Part shown: piece after piece, positions 51,916 through 61,070 of the stretch
Layout of the letters: each line of letters begins with the position of its first letter
Position numbering within the stretch: position 1 is the first letter of the stretch
Source: Micromonospora_J zhanjiangensis
Lineage (GTDB): Bacteria > Actinomycetota > Actinomycetes > Mycobacteriales > Micromonosporaceae
Direction of reading: 5' to 3'
Length of the DNA stretch: 64,000 bases
Assembly (NCBI RefSeq): GCF_042650605.1
Contig: NZ_JBHSBN010000007.1
Span: 124,001-188,000 of the forward strand
Program-made: the position numbers and the translations under genes
Notes under the pieces: generated by a model
What the model was told of the DNA's origin: nothing
The model's input: the letters and a program-made list of their open reading frames with translations, nothing else
The model's database searches: none

Positions 51916-53676
51916 ATGCGACCAAGACGTGCGGTGGCCGCCACGGGCATCGCGATGCTGCTCGCGGCCGCGGCCCTGGGCGGGTGCTCGAAGAACACCG
52001 GCGAGGGCGACTCGGGGCAGGAGGAGACCCAGCAGCAGTCCAGCGCGATCTCCACCGACCCGAAGGACTCGCAGGGGCCGGCCCCGGAGGTCGAGGGCGC
52101 CAAGAAGGGCGGCACCCTCAAGCTGCTCCTGGAGACCGACTTCGAGCACCTCGACCCGCAGCGGTCCTACCTGGTCAAGGCGATGTCGACCGAGCAGATG
52201 CTGGTCCGCACGCTGACCGCGTTCCGCGAGGACGGCAAGGGCAAGCTGACCCTGATCGGTGACCTGGCCGAGAACCCCGGCAAGGACGTCAACGGCGACT
52301 GCAAGAACTGGGAGTACACCCTCAAGAAGGGCGTCAAGTACGAGGACGGCTCCGAGATCAAGGCGGCCGACGTCGCGTACGGCATCGCCCGGTCGTTCGA
52401 GGAGTCGATCGACGGCGGCCCGACCTACATCCAGGAGTGGCTGGCCGACAACCCCGAGTACAACGCGCAGTACAAGGGGCCGTACACCTCCGGCAACGTC
52501 AACGTGCCGGGGCTGACCGTCGACGGTGACTACGGCCTGAAGTTCAGCTTCAAGCAGCCGCACTGCGACCTGCCGTTCGCCCTCGCGCTGCCGTCCGGCT
52601 CGCCGGTGCCGCAGGCCAAGGACACCAGGACCGAGTACGACCGGCGGATCTTCTCCTCCGGCCCGTACAAGATCAAGGAATACCTGAAGGACCAGCGGCT
52701 GGTCCTGGAGCGCAACCCGAACTGGGACCCGAAGACCGACCCGCTGCGGCACGACTACCCGGACAACATCGTGGTCGAGTTCGGCGCCCCGGCGACCGCG
52801 CAGACCGAGCGCATCCTGGCCGCCTCCGGCGACGACGCCAACACCGTCGCCTGGGAACCGGTCCCGCAGTCGCTTGTCGACCGGGTTCTCAAGGGCGACC
52901 AGGCGATCAAGGACCGGACCATCAACCGGACCGACCCGTTCGTCTGGGTACTGAGCATCAACAACGAGCGGATCAAGGACCTCAAGGTCCGCCAGGCGAT
53001 CGGCTGCGCCCTCGACAAGCAGGGCATCCTGCTCACCCAGGGCGGCGAGGCGGCCGGCAAGCTGACCAACACCCTGCAGGCCGACACCACCATCGGCTGG
53101 AAGAACTACGCCGACCCGACCGGCTGCGGACCGACCGGTGACCCGGAGAAGGCCAAGCAGCTGCTCGGTGGCCAGAAGGTCAAGCTGGCCTTCATGTCCC
53201 GCAACACCGAGTACGGCCAGCAGACCGCGCCGGTGGTGAAGCAGAGCCTGGAGAAGGCCGGCTTCGAGGTCGTCGTCTCCAACGTGGACCGGCCGCAGCA
53301 CAACCCGATCGCCCGCACCCGCGGCAACCAGTACGACATCTACATCTCCAACTGGGCCGCCGACTGGCCGAGCGGCGCGTCCACCATCCCGGTGCTCTAC
53401 GACGGGCGCAAGCTCGGCCCGAAGGGCAACTCGAACGTCTCCTACTTCAACGCCGACGACGTCAACGCCGAGATCGACAAGGCGTCGAAGCTGCCGGCCG
53501 GCGAGGCGGGCGACGACTGGGCGAAGATCGACCAGATGATCCAGGAGAAGTACTACCCGGTCGTGCCGATCTACCAGTCCAAGACGATCAGCGTGCACGG
53601 CTCCAAGGTCGGCGGCCTGATCTTCTCCAACAACCTCGGCACCGAGGTCCTCTACAACGCCTACCTCAAGCAATGA
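51916..53676 (+). CDS. oppA: Oligopeptide-binding lipoprotein (SBP family 5)
   Basis: 586 residues from ATG 51916, behind GGGAGGGG at seven bases. Lipobox AALGGC with Cys24. After a Ser/Gln/Glu-rich linker the family 5 fold starts at KKGGTLKLLLETDFEHLDPQ. It includes SGPYKIKEYLKDQRLVLERNPNW and VRQAIGCALDK, all standard for Opp/Dpp binding proteins. It captures peptides outside the membrane for OppBCDF. Placed last and preceded by its own AT-rich control region, which would allow higher expression. Confidence 0.94.
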   Translation: MRPRRAVAATGIAMLLAAAALGGCSKNTGEGDSGQEETQQQSSAISTDPKDSQGPAPEVEGAKKGGTLKLLLETDFEHLDPQRSYLVKAMSTEQMLVRTLTAFREDGKGKLTLIGDLAENPGKDVNGDCKNWEYTLKKGVKYEDGSEIKAADVAYGIARSFEESIDGGPTYIQEWLADNPEYNAQYKGPYTSGNVNVPGLTVDGDYGLKFSFKQPHCDLPFALALPSGSPVPQAKDTRTEYDRRIFSSGPYKIKEYLKDQRLVLERNPNWDPKTDPLRHDYPDNIVVEFGAPATAQTERILAASGDDANTVAWEPVPQSLVDRVLKGDQAIKDRTINRTDPFVWVLSINNERIKDLKVRQAIGCALDKQGILLTQGGEAAGKLTNTLQADTTIGWKNYADPTGCGPTGDPEKAKQLLGGQKVKLAFMSRNTEYGQQTAPVVKQSLEKAGFEVVVSNVDRPQHNPIARTRGNQYDIYISNWAADWPSGASTIPVLYDGRKLGPKGNSNVSYFNADDVNAEIDKASKLPAGEAGDDWAKIDQMIQEKYYPVVPIYQSKTISVHGSKVGGLIFSNNLGTEVLYNAYLKQ

Positions 53677-53734
53677 GACCGGAGGGGTGGGCCGGGCCCG
53701 TCGTGGTCCGGCTGATCCCTTCCGGGTAGTCGCG

Positions 53735-53781
53735 GGGGTCACCTGTGCGGTTCCGGTTCGCCGGAGCCGCCGGGTGACCCC
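53735..53781. terminator. Nested double hairpin with a TTCG loop
   Basis: Outer stem GGGGTCACC/GGTGACCCC (53735-53743, 53773-53781) encloses a 10-bp inner stem (53747-53756, 53761-53770) closed by TTCG. Between convergent oppA and the S9 peptidase gene. Confidence 0.7.
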
Positions 53782-53817
53782 TTCGGCGTGCCGGGGGTCC
53801 GGCGGCGGGGGCGCTGC

Positions 53818-56034
53818 TCAGAGGTGCCGGCGGAGGAAGTCGAGTTCGACGGCGAGGAGACGTTCGGCGGTGCCGTCGGCGGCCATGTGGGTGGTGCCGG
53901 TCAGCGGGATCACGGCGTGCGGGCGGGCGGTCCGCAGCAGCGCGGCCGACAGGCGCAGGGTGTGCGCGGCCACCACGTTGTCGTCGGCCATGCCGTGCAC
54001 CAGCAGCAACGGGCGGGCCTGCTCCGGGTCGCCGACCGGCTCGTCGGCCAGCTCGATCAGCGAGTGGTGGGCGTAGACGTCGGCGCTGTCCTCCGGCAGA
54101 CCGAGATACCGCTCGACGTAGGCGGTGTCGTACAGCGCCCAGTCGGTGACCGGGGCGCCGGCGATGGCGCACCGGAACCGGTCCGGCCGGCGCAGCACGG
54201 CCAGCGCGGCCAGCCAGCCGCCGAACGACCAGCCACGCACCGCCGTACGGTCCAGGTCCAGGTCCGGGTGCTTGCCGGCCAGCGCGGTCAGCGCGTCGAT
54301 CTGGTCGGCCAGGATGACGTCGGCCAACCGCCGGTGGATCACCTTCTCGTACGACGGCGCCACGCCGGGCGTACCGCGGTTGTCGACGGTGACCACCGCG
54401 AACCCGGCGTCGGCCCACCACTGCCGTTCCAGCCAGGCGGACCGGGTCGCCAGCACCTCCTGGTGACCGGGACCGCCGTAGACGTCCAGCAGCACCGGCA
54501 GCCGGCGACCGTCGACGTGGTTGCGGGGATAGAGCACCGCGGCCGGCAACCGGCGGTCGGTCACCCGGTCCAGCACCGGCCTCGGCGCGTACGGCGGCGC
54601 GGCGGCCATCGACCGCAGGCTGCCCACCTCGCTGCCGCCCCGCCACACCGTCCAGCGCACGCCCGCGTGGTCCAGCGACGAGGTGCCCACCACCAGCACG
54701 TCACCGCCGACGGCCGCGGTGTGCCAGCCCGGGTCGGTGGTGATCCGGCGGGCCTCGATCCCGCCCCCGCCGACCGAGGTACGCACCCGGAACAGGTGCT
54801 GCTGACTGGGCTCGCCCTCGCTCGCCTCGACCAGCAGGTCCGGTGCCGTGCCACTACCGGCGGCGAGCTGCCCGACCACCCGCCGGACGTAGAGCGACGG
54901 CGGGGTGAGCAGGGTCCCGTCGGCGAACAGGCAACGGGCGTCGTACCCGTCGTGGGCCAGCTCGCCACCGACCAGCACCCGCCCGTCGGGCAGGTGGCCC
55001 GGCGTGCCGGCCACCGGCTCCACCCAGCGCGGGTCGGCCAGCTCCGCGTGCACCTGCGTCTCCCCGGTACGCGGGTCGATGGCCAGCACCAGGCCGTGCT
55101 GCTGCATCCGGCGCAGCACGGTGATCAGCGGACCGCCCTCGGACCAGTGGACCGAGACCAGGTACGGGTAGGTCTCCCGGTCCCAGTGCACGTCCACCCA
55201 ACCGTCGTCGAGGTCGAGCAGGTGCAGGCTGACCTCGGCGTTCGGGCCGCCGGCGCACGGGTAGGCGACCGCCCGGGGCGGGCGGGCCGGGTCGCCCGGG
55301 TCGTGCAGGTACCAGCGCGGCAGCCGGGACTCGTCGACCCGGGTCGCCAGGATCGACTGCCCGTCCGGTGCCCACCAGTACCCGCGGTGCCGGTCGAACT
55401 CCTCGGCGGCGACGAACTCGGCGAGCCCCCAGCTCACGCCGCCGTCCTCGCCGGCCAGCAGCGAGTCGGTGCCGTCCGAGTCGATCACCCGGAGCTGTCC
55501 GCCGGTCGGTTCGTCCCGGGCCGGGGCGCCGAACGGCCCCCGCCGGGAGGGTCCGGTCCCGGCCGGGCCGGTGGCCTCCGGGGCGGCGGCCGGCACGGTG
55601 ACGTAGGCCAGCCGGCGACCGGCGGGATCCGGCCGCGGATCGATCACCGGCCCGACGGTGGGCACCTCGATCACGTCGCCGTGTACCAGGTCGGCCCGGA
55701 ACAACCGGCCGCCCAGCGCGAACACGGCCACCCGGCCCGGCGGATCGACGACGTAGTCGGCGATGCCGGCGGCGGTCAGCCGCTGCCGCTCCCGGCGCTT
55801 CCGCTCGGCCGCCGGCGGTGCCGCGTCGCCGTGCGGGCCGAGCAGGACCGCCGGATCGGCGATCAACCGCTCGGTGTCGCCGGCCACGTCGTAGCACCAG
55901 AGCGAGTCCGCCGGGTCCTCCGGACCCTGCGAGCGCAGGAACAACACCCGCGAGCCGTCCGCCGCCACCGTCACCCGCCGCGGCGCGCCACGGGTGAACC
56001 GGCGGGTACGTGTGGCCAGCTCGGGAAATTCCAC
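53818..56034 (-). CDS. S9-family prolyl oligopeptidase / dipeptidyl-peptidase IV-like
   Basis: 738 residues from GTG 56034, set by TACGAT six bases upstream. An N-terminal beta-propeller of about 480 residues (repeats such as GRRLAYVTV, GYWWAPDGQSILATRVDE) is followed by the alpha/beta-hydrolase: nucleophile Ser in RGWSFGGWLAAL (about 606), Asp in HGMADDNV (about 681), His in GTTHMA (about 714). LDVYGGPGHQEV is the oxyanion motif. No signal peptide, so it probably degrades peptides in the cytoplasm, perhaps those taken up by the adjacent Opp system. Confidence 0.92.
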   Translation of the reverse strand: MEFPELATRTRRFTRGAPRRVTVAADGSRVLFLRSQGPEDPADSLWCYDVAGDTERLIADPAVLLGPHGDAAPPAAERKRRERQRLTAAGIADYVVDPPGRVAVFALGGRLFRADLVHGDVIEVPTVGPVIDPRPDPAGRRLAYVTVPAAAPEATGPAGTGPSRRGPFGAPARDEPTGGQLRVIDSDGTDSLLAGEDGGVSWGLAEFVAAEEFDRHRGYWWAPDGQSILATRVDESRLPRWYLHDPGDPARPPRAVAYPCAGGPNAEVSLHLLDLDDGWVDVHWDRETYPYLVSVHWSEGGPLITVLRRMQQHGLVLAIDPRTGETQVHAELADPRWVEPVAGTPGHLPDGRVLVGGELAHDGYDARCLFADGTLLTPPSLYVRRVVGQLAAGSGTAPDLLVEASEGEPSQQHLFRVRTSVGGGGIEARRITTDPGWHTAAVGGDVLVVGTSSLDHAGVRWTVWRGGSEVGSLRSMAAAPPYAPRPVLDRVTDRRLPAAVLYPRNHVDGRRLPVLLDVYGGPGHQEVLATRSAWLERQWWADAGFAVVTVDNRGTPGVAPSYEKVIHRRLADVILADQIDALTALAGKHPDLDLDRTAVRGWSFGGWLAALAVLRRPDRFRCAIAGAPVTDWALYDTAYVERYLGLPEDSADVYAHHSLIELADEPVGDPEQARPLLLVHGMADDNVVAAHTLRLSAALLRTARPHAVIPLTGTTHMAADGTAERLLAVELDFLRRHL

Positions 56035-56040
56035 ATCGCG

Positions 56041-56046
56041 ATCGTA
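56041..56046 (-). promoter_or_regulatory. Leaderless -10 box TACGAT for the S9 peptidase gene
   Basis: TACGAT on the minus strand, six bases, then GTG 56034. Confidence 0.55.
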
Positions 56047-56124
56047 GAGCCGGGCGTTCGGTGATGGGGCTGAGCTGCGGATCGAACAGCCATCCGTGAC
56101 GCCGGCGGCGGGCGCCGGGCCGCG

Positions 56125-56130
56125 TACAGT
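56125..56130 (+). promoter_or_regulatory. Leaderless -10 box TACAGT for mshB
   Basis: TACAGT, six bases, then GTG 56137. Divergent from the S9 peptidase promoter. Confidence 0.55.
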
Positions 56131-56136
56131 GACGTC

Positions 56137-57171
56137 GTGACGAACCACGCCGTGCGTCCCGGCCCGCGCGCCGCGATCGGCGAACCGCCCGCCCGCCGCC
56201 TGCTGCTGGTGCACGCGCACCCGGACGACGAGTCGATCTCCACCGGTGCCACGATGGCCCACTACGCGGCCGCCGGCGCCCACGTCACGCTGGTCACCTG
56301 CACCCTGGGTGAGGAGGGCGAGATCCACGTACCGGCGCTGGCCGGGCTCGCCGCGGCCGAGGCCGACCAGCTCGGCGGCTACCGGGTCGCCGAACTCGCC
56401 GCCGCCTGCGCCGCGCTGGGCGTCACCGACCACCGGTTCCTCGGCGGGGCCGGCCGGTACCGGGACAGCGGCATGCTGGGCCTGCCCACCAACGACCACC
56501 CGCGGGCGTTCTGGCGGGCCGACCTGGACACCGCCGCCGGCCAGCTGGTCGAGATCATGCGCGAGGTCCGGCCGCAGGTGCTGATCACGTACGACCCGAA
56601 CGGCTTCTACGGGCATCCCGACCACATCCAGGCGCACCGGGTGGCGATGCGCGCGGCCGAGCTGGCCGCCGCCGAGGGGATCGGGCCCGACAAGATCTAC
56701 TGGACGGCGCTGCCGAAGAGCGTGCTGGCGGCCGGCCTGGAGGCGTTCGGGACGTCCTCGGACAACCCGTTCGCCGGCGTGGAGCGGGCCGAGGACCTGC
56801 CGTTCGGCAGCCCGGAATCGGAGATCGCGGCCCGGATCGACGCGACCGACAGCGGCGCCGCCAAGGAGGCCGCGATGCGCGCCCACGCCACGCAGATCCC
56901 GGCGAATTCGTGGCTCCACTCGATCGCCCGCAACTTCGGCGCCGAGTCCCTGGGAGTGGAGTTCTACACCCTCGCGGCCGGCGGAAAAGGCCCGGGCACC
57001 GGCCGGTACGGCTGGGAGGACGACCTGTTCGCCGGCCTGACGACGCCGCTCAGCCCGACGGCGACCGGCCCGACGGCGACCGACGACGTGCCCGGGTCGG
57101 CCGGTGGTGCGGCCGGGTCCGGGGCCGCACCGACCGGTGACTCGGCGTCCGCCGGGGCGGGCGTCCGGTGA
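56137..57171 (+). CDS. mshB: GlcNAc-Ins deacetylase of mycothiol synthesis
   Basis: 344 residues. The zinc ligands are in VHAHPDDESISTG (AHPDDE motif) and GFYGHPDHIQAH. The C-terminal WLHSIARNFGAESLGVEFY is typical of MshB and separates it from the amidase Mca. It removes acetate from N-acetylglucosaminyl-inositol, the second step in making mycothiol, the actinobacterial thiol buffer. The last 40 residues are a Thr/Ala/Gly-rich tail. Overlaps the next gene by four bases (GTGA). Confidence 0.95.
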   Translation: MTNHAVRPGPRAAIGEPPARRLLLVHAHPDDESISTGATMAHYAAAGAHVTLVTCTLGEEGEIHVPALAGLAAAEADQLGGYRVAELAAACAALGVTDHRFLGGAGRYRDSGMLGLPTNDHPRAFWRADLDTAAGQLVEIMREVRPQVLITYDPNGFYGHPDHIQAHRVAMRAAELAAAEGIGPDKIYWTALPKSVLAAGLEAFGTSSDNPFAGVERAEDLPFGSPESEIAARIDATDSGAAKEAAMRAHATQIPANSWLHSIARNFGAESLGVEFYTLAAGGKGPGTGRYGWEDDLFAGLTTPLSPTATGPTATDDVPGSAGGAAGSGAAPTGDSASAGAGVR

Positions 57172-57629
57172 CGGTGCCGAGCCCGCCCGTGTCCGCGCCC
57201 ACCGACGTACCGCAGCCGCCGCCGGGGCCGGAGCCGTCCGGGCCGAACCGGACCGTCGACCTGCTGCTGCGGGTGGCCGCCGGACTGATCTCGGTGGTGG
57301 CCGCGGTGGTCACCGGCGGGCTGGAGTTGATGTTCGCCACGCTGCGCGTCGGCGGCCACCTGATCGGCCTGTCGGTGCTGCTGGCGGTGCTGGCCAACCT
57401 GGCGCTGAGCTGGTTCGCGTACCACGGGGTGGGCCGCAAGGGCGCGGTGGCGCTGCCCGCGATCGTCTGGTTCGGGTTGATGGTGCCCGCCGCGGGTGGC
57501 ACCCGCGAGGGCGACTATCTGCTCGCCGGGAACAACTGGGTGGGCATGGCGATGATCATCGCGGGCGCGATGACCTTCGCCGTGGTCGGCTTCAAACTGG
57601 TCATGAGCCCACCGCCGTCGATCCGCTGA
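57168..57629 (+). CDS. Small membrane protein downstream of mshB, unknown function
   Basis: 153 residues from the GTG overlapping the mshB stop. A Pro-rich N-terminal tail is followed by four membrane helices (LLLRVAAGLISVVAAVVTGG, LIGLSVLLAVLANLALSWF, GAVALPAIVWFGLMVP, GMAMIIAGAMTFAVVGF). Coupling to mshB suggests shared expression but not a known role. It resembles small membrane proteins found beside mshB in other actinomycetes. Confidence 0.75.
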   Translation: MTVPSPPVSAPTDVPQPPPGPEPSGPNRTVDLLLRVAAGLISVVAAVVTGGLELMFATLRVGGHLIGLSVLLAVLANLALSWFAYHGVGRKGAVALPAIVWFGLMVPAAGGTREGDYLLAGNNWVGMAMIIAGAMTFAVVGFKLVMSPPPSIR

Positions 57630-57832
57630 CGGTCTCCCGCTCAGCCTTCGCCACGCCCGGCTTCCCCTTCCCGTCCGGTTTCCGGCCCGGCCCTGGCTCT
57701 CCGGCCGCTCCGGCCGCGCTGCCCGGTTGATTCTCAGCCTGTTCCCAGGATCGGCCCATGGATACCGGCCCGGCCGGATGGTAGATATTTCGGTGCGGTA
57801 TTCGTGAGGTGACAATCTGGGAGGGGCGGACG

Positions 57833-58297
57833 ATGAGACAGCGGTGGCTTCCGGTCGGTGTGCTCGCGGGAGTGCTGTTCGCCCTCAACGTGATCGCCCG
57901 CCTGGTCGTCCGATGGGGCTTCGACAACGACACCGAGGTCTCCGACCGGGTCTCGTTGGGGATGTTCGTGGTGATCGGGCTGATCCTCGCCGGCATCGCC
58001 TTCACCCAGGGCCGGCGGGTGCCGCTCGCCCACTGGACGGCCGACGTCGCGGCGGCGGTGCTGGTCGCCATGGTCCTGACGATCTTCATCGGTCCGTTCC
58101 TCAGCGGCAGCCAGCCGTTCGCCGCGGGCGCCGGCGCGTTCTTCTCGCAGATCTGGCTCTACGCCGGCTGCGCCCTGATCGGGACCATGCTCGGCTACCT
58201 CGTGCTCACCGCCCTCGGTTGGGACTACCGGTCGGAGTCGCTGAAGCGGTATGCCGAGCTGAAGACGTCCAAGCCGCGCCGCGTCGTCCGTCGCTAG
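57833..58297 (+). CDS. Four-helix membrane protein, unknown function
   Basis: 154 residues from ATG 57833, which has GGGAGGGG six to eight bases upstream. Helices at about 8-25, 48-65, 78-100 and 115-140 (for example VSLGMFVVIGLILAGIAF). A basic C-terminal tail (LKTSKPRRVVRR). Convergent with the acetyltransferase gene, only four bases apart. I do not recognise the family. Confidence 0.72.
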   Translation: MRQRWLPVGVLAGVLFALNVIARLVVRWGFDNDTEVSDRVSLGMFVVIGLILAGIAFTQGRRVPLAHWTADVAAAVLVAMVLTIFIGPFLSGSQPFAAGAGAFFSQIWLYAGCALIGTMLGYLVLTALGWDYRSESLKRYAELKTSKPRRVVRR

Positions 58298-58301
58298 TGG
58301 G

Positions 58302-59420
58302 TCAACGCGTCGCGTCCGGTTCGTCAGGACGACCCGCCGGGGCGATGCGGGTGCGGTAGGTGTGGTGGGTGGTGAAGCCGAGTTCACGGTAGAGCGTCAC
58401 CGCCGCGGTGTTCGACTCCTCGACCTGGAGGAAGGCCTGGGTCGCGCCGAGCCCGTCGGCCCAGTCGACCAGCGCCCGGATCACCTGGCGGGCCAGGCCA
58501 CGCCGCCGGGCCGAGGGCGCCACCTCGATCAGGGTCAGCCCGAGCCAGCGCCCGCCGCCGGTCACCGTGCCCCGACCGATCGCCAGCAGTTCAGGGCCCG
58601 CCGGCCGGGTGCCGGCCGCCAGCACGCCGGCCGCCTCGGTGCCGTCCGCGCCGGCCGGGTCGGAGTCGGCCGGGTCGAAGCCGGCCCCGGTCGCGTACAC
58701 GTGGGCGAACCGGACCTGGTCCACGGCGGTGAGCACGTGCCGGGCGGCGGTCGGCAGGCCGGCCTTGCGGGCGGCGACCATGGCGATCCACCCGGCCGTC
58801 GGCTCGGTCGTCAGCTCCGCCGCCGGTGCGGCCGCCGGTCCCGGCTCGGTCGGACCGTCCGGTGGCACCGGCCCGCCCAGGGCCGCGCGGACCCTCGCCA
58901 GCGGCGCGGTCTGCACCAGGACCAACGGTCGGGCGTCGCCCCAGCCGCGATCGTCCAGTTCGGCCGAGACCGGCGTGGCCAGCGGCAGCGGTACGTTGAT
59001 CATCGCGGGCTGGCCGCGGTCGGCGTACCAGGCCCGCACGGCGTCGATCGCGGCCGGCAGCGGGCGGTCCGGGTCACCGACCGGCAGCGCCGAGTTGGCC
59101 CGCCCGGTCCACCCCTCGGCCGAGCGCAGCAGCCAGCCGCCGAGCCGGTCGCGTACCGGTGCCGGCCAGGCCTCGTCGGCGGCGAGTTCCAGGGCGACGA
59201 CGGCCGCGGCGGTCGGGCGCCGCGCGGCCGGCACCCGCTTGGCCCGGTGCACCTCGGTCAGCGGTACGCGCTGCGGGCCGGTCGCGGTGTTCACCGTGAG
59301 ATGGGTCTCGGTCAGCTCGGTGAGCTCGCCGAGCGCGTCCGAGAAGACCGTCCTGCCGGCCCGGACGCCGATCACCCGGCGGACTACTATCCGGTGTCCC
59401 ACATCCTGCTGTCGGAGCAC
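58302..59420 (-). CDS. GNAT acetyltransferase with N-terminal SH3-like domain (Rv0428c-like)
   Basis: 372 residues from GTG 59420, behind GGAGGGGG; GTG 59402 is possible. About 60 N-terminal residues form a small beta domain (IGVRAGRTVFSDALGELTEL, HLTVNTATGPQRVPLTEVHRAKRVP). A GNAT-like half with VRAWYADRGQPAMINVPLP follows, then a C-terminal catalytic GNAT domain with VAPSARRRGLARQVIRALVDWA (acetyl-CoA loop) and NTAAVTLYRELGF. The same layout occurs in mycobacterial Rv0428c. Substrate unknown. Divergent from fdxA. Confidence 0.85.
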   Translation of the reverse strand: MLRQQDVGHRIVVRRVIGVRAGRTVFSDALGELTELTETHLTVNTATGPQRVPLTEVHRAKRVPAARRPTAAAVVALELAADEAWPAPVRDRLGGWLLRSAEGWTGRANSALPVGDPDRPLPAAIDAVRAWYADRGQPAMINVPLPLATPVSAELDDRGWGDARPLVLVQTAPLARVRAALGGPVPPDGPTEPGPAAAPAAELTTEPTAGWIAMVAARKAGLPTAARHVLTAVDQVRFAHVYATGAGFDPADSDPAGADGTEAAGVLAAGTRPAGPELLAIGRGTVTGGGRWLGLTLIEVAPSARRRGLARQVIRALVDWADGLGATQAFLQVEESNTAAVTLYRELGFTTHHTYRTRIAPAGRPDEPDATR

Positions 59421-59500
59421 GATCCACCCCCTCCACGGCGAGATACTAGGCTCTAACCGTCGCGGATGATCGCGGCGAAGCTTCGCGGAGGAGAAGACCG

Positions 59501-59827
59501 GTGACCTACATCATCGCTGAGCCGTGCGTGGACGTGCTCGACAAGGCGTGCATCGAAGAATGCCCGGTCGACTGCATCTACGAGGGCAACCGGATGTTGT
59601 ACATCCACCCCGACGAGTGCGTCGACTGCGGGGCCTGCGAGCCGGTCTGCCCGGTCGAGGCCATCTTCTACGAGGACGACGTGCCGGAGCAGTGGAAGGA
59701 CTACACCACCGCGAACTACGAGTTCTTCGAGGATCTCGGCTCGCCGGGCGGTGCCGCCAAGACCGGCAAGATCGAGAAGGACACGCCGTTCGTCGCCTCC
59801 CAGCCGCCGCGCGGGGACGCACACTGA
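59501..59827 (+). CDS. fdxA: 7Fe ferredoxin
   Basis: 108 residues from GTG 59501, behind GGAGGAG. Cluster ligands are Cys9, Cys17, Cys21 and Cys25 (C-x7-C-x3-C-x3-CI) and the second set in ECVDCGACEPVCPVEA, giving one 3Fe-4S and one 4Fe-4S cluster. An electron carrier for reductases and P450s in actinobacteria. The 12-bp palindrome GCGAAGCTTCGC lies 15 bases upstream of the start. The next gene follows after 14 bases. Confidence 0.96.
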   Translation: MTYIIAEPCVDVLDKACIEECPVDCIYEGNRMLYIHPDECVDCGACEPVCPVEAIFYEDDVPEQWKDYTTANYEFFEDLGSPGGAAKTGKIEKDTPFVASQPPRGDAH

Positions 59828-59841
59828 GCGGCGGTTCCGGG

Positions 59842-60960
59842 GTGGGTGGTGCCGCAGCCGCGGACCGGCGGGTCTCGGCCCGGCTGCCCGAGTTCACCTG
59901 GGACGCGCTGGAGTCCTCCCGCGCGTTGGCCGCCGACCATCCGGACGGTCTGATCAACCTGTCGATGGGCACCCCCGTCGATCCGGTCCCGGAACCGATC
60001 CGCCAGGCGCTGGCCGGCGCGGCGGACGCCCCCGGCTACCCGCTGACGGCGGGTTCCGCCGGGTTGCGTTCGGCGATCTCGGCCTGGGTGGCCCGGACCT
60101 GCGGCACCGGCGGCGACGGGTACGGCGTGCTGCCCACGATCGGCTCGAAGGAGCTGGTCGGCTGGCTGCCGACGTTGCTCGGCATCGGACCGGGCGACAC
60201 GGTGGTGGTGCCGCGGATCTGCTACCCGACGTACGCCGACGGGGCCCGGCTCGCCGGGGCCGAGGTGCTGCGCGCGGACTCGCTCACCGCGGTCGGCCCG
60301 ACCCCCCGGGTACGCCTGGTCTGGGTCAACTCGCCGAACAACCCGACCGGCCAGGTGCTGCCCCCGGCGCACCTGCGCAAGGTGGTCGACTGGGCCCGGG
60401 AGCGGGGTGCGGTGGTCGCCAGCGACGAGTGCTACCTGCCGCTGGGCTGGGAGACCACGCCCACCTCGATCCTCGCCGACGAGGTCAGCGGCGGGTCGTA
60501 CGCGGGGCTGCTGGCCGTGCACTCGCTCTCCAAACGGTCGAACCTGGCCGGTTACCGGGCCGGGTTCGTCGCGGGCGACCCCGAGCTGGTCGCCGAGCTG
60601 CTCAAGATCCGTAAGCACGCCGGGATGATCGTCCCGACGCCGGTGCAGGCCGCCATGGTCGCCGCGCTGGCCGACGAGCGGCACGCCGACGAGCAGCGGG
60701 AACGCTACCGGGCCCGGCGGGAGACCCTGCGTGCCGCGCTGCTGGCCGCCGGCTTCGGGATCGAACACTCCGAGGCGGGGCTCTACCTGTGGGCCACCCG
60801 GGACGAGGACTGCTGGCAGACGGTCGAGTGGTTCGCTCGTCGGGGCGTACTGGTGGCACCCGGGGTCTTCTACGGCCCGGCCGGTCAGCGGCACGTGCGG
60901 GTGGCGCTGACCGAGACGGACGAGCACGTCGCCGCCGTGCCCGCCCGGCTCGCCGGCTGA
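59842..60960 (+). CDS. dapC: PLP aminotransferase, succinyldiaminopimelate transaminase type
   Basis: 372 residues from GTG 59842; no strong ribosome site is seen. Fold type I aminotransferase: INLSMGTPVDPVP, GYPLTAGSAGLRSAISAW, VNSPNNPTGQVL, and the PLP Lys in LAVHSLSKRSNLAGYRAGF. A final LYLWATRDEDCWQTVEWFARRGVLVAPGVFYG matches actinobacterial DapC, which makes N-succinyl-diaminopimelate for lysine and peptidoglycan. In many actinobacteria dapC follows fdxA, as here. Confidence 0.9.
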   Translation: MGGAAAADRRVSARLPEFTWDALESSRALAADHPDGLINLSMGTPVDPVPEPIRQALAGAADAPGYPLTAGSAGLRSAISAWVARTCGTGGDGYGVLPTIGSKELVGWLPTLLGIGPGDTVVVPRICYPTYADGARLAGAEVLRADSLTAVGPTPRVRLVWVNSPNNPTGQVLPPAHLRKVVDWARERGAVVASDECYLPLGWETTPTSILADEVSGGSYAGLLAVHSLSKRSNLAGYRAGFVAGDPELVAELLKIRKHAGMIVPTPVQAAMVAALADERHADEQRERYRARRETLRAALLAAGFGIEHSEAGLYLWATRDEDCWQTVEWFARRGVLVAPGVFYGPAGQRHVRVALTETDEHVAAVPARLAG

Positions 60961-61070
60961 GCGATGGTCGCGTTCGCGCTCGGGCCGCCCGGCCGGCCGG
61001 CGTCGGTCGGTCGGTGTTCGTGTCGGGTGGTCCGGGCGTCCGACCGGGCGTCGCTGATCCGGGAGGACTG

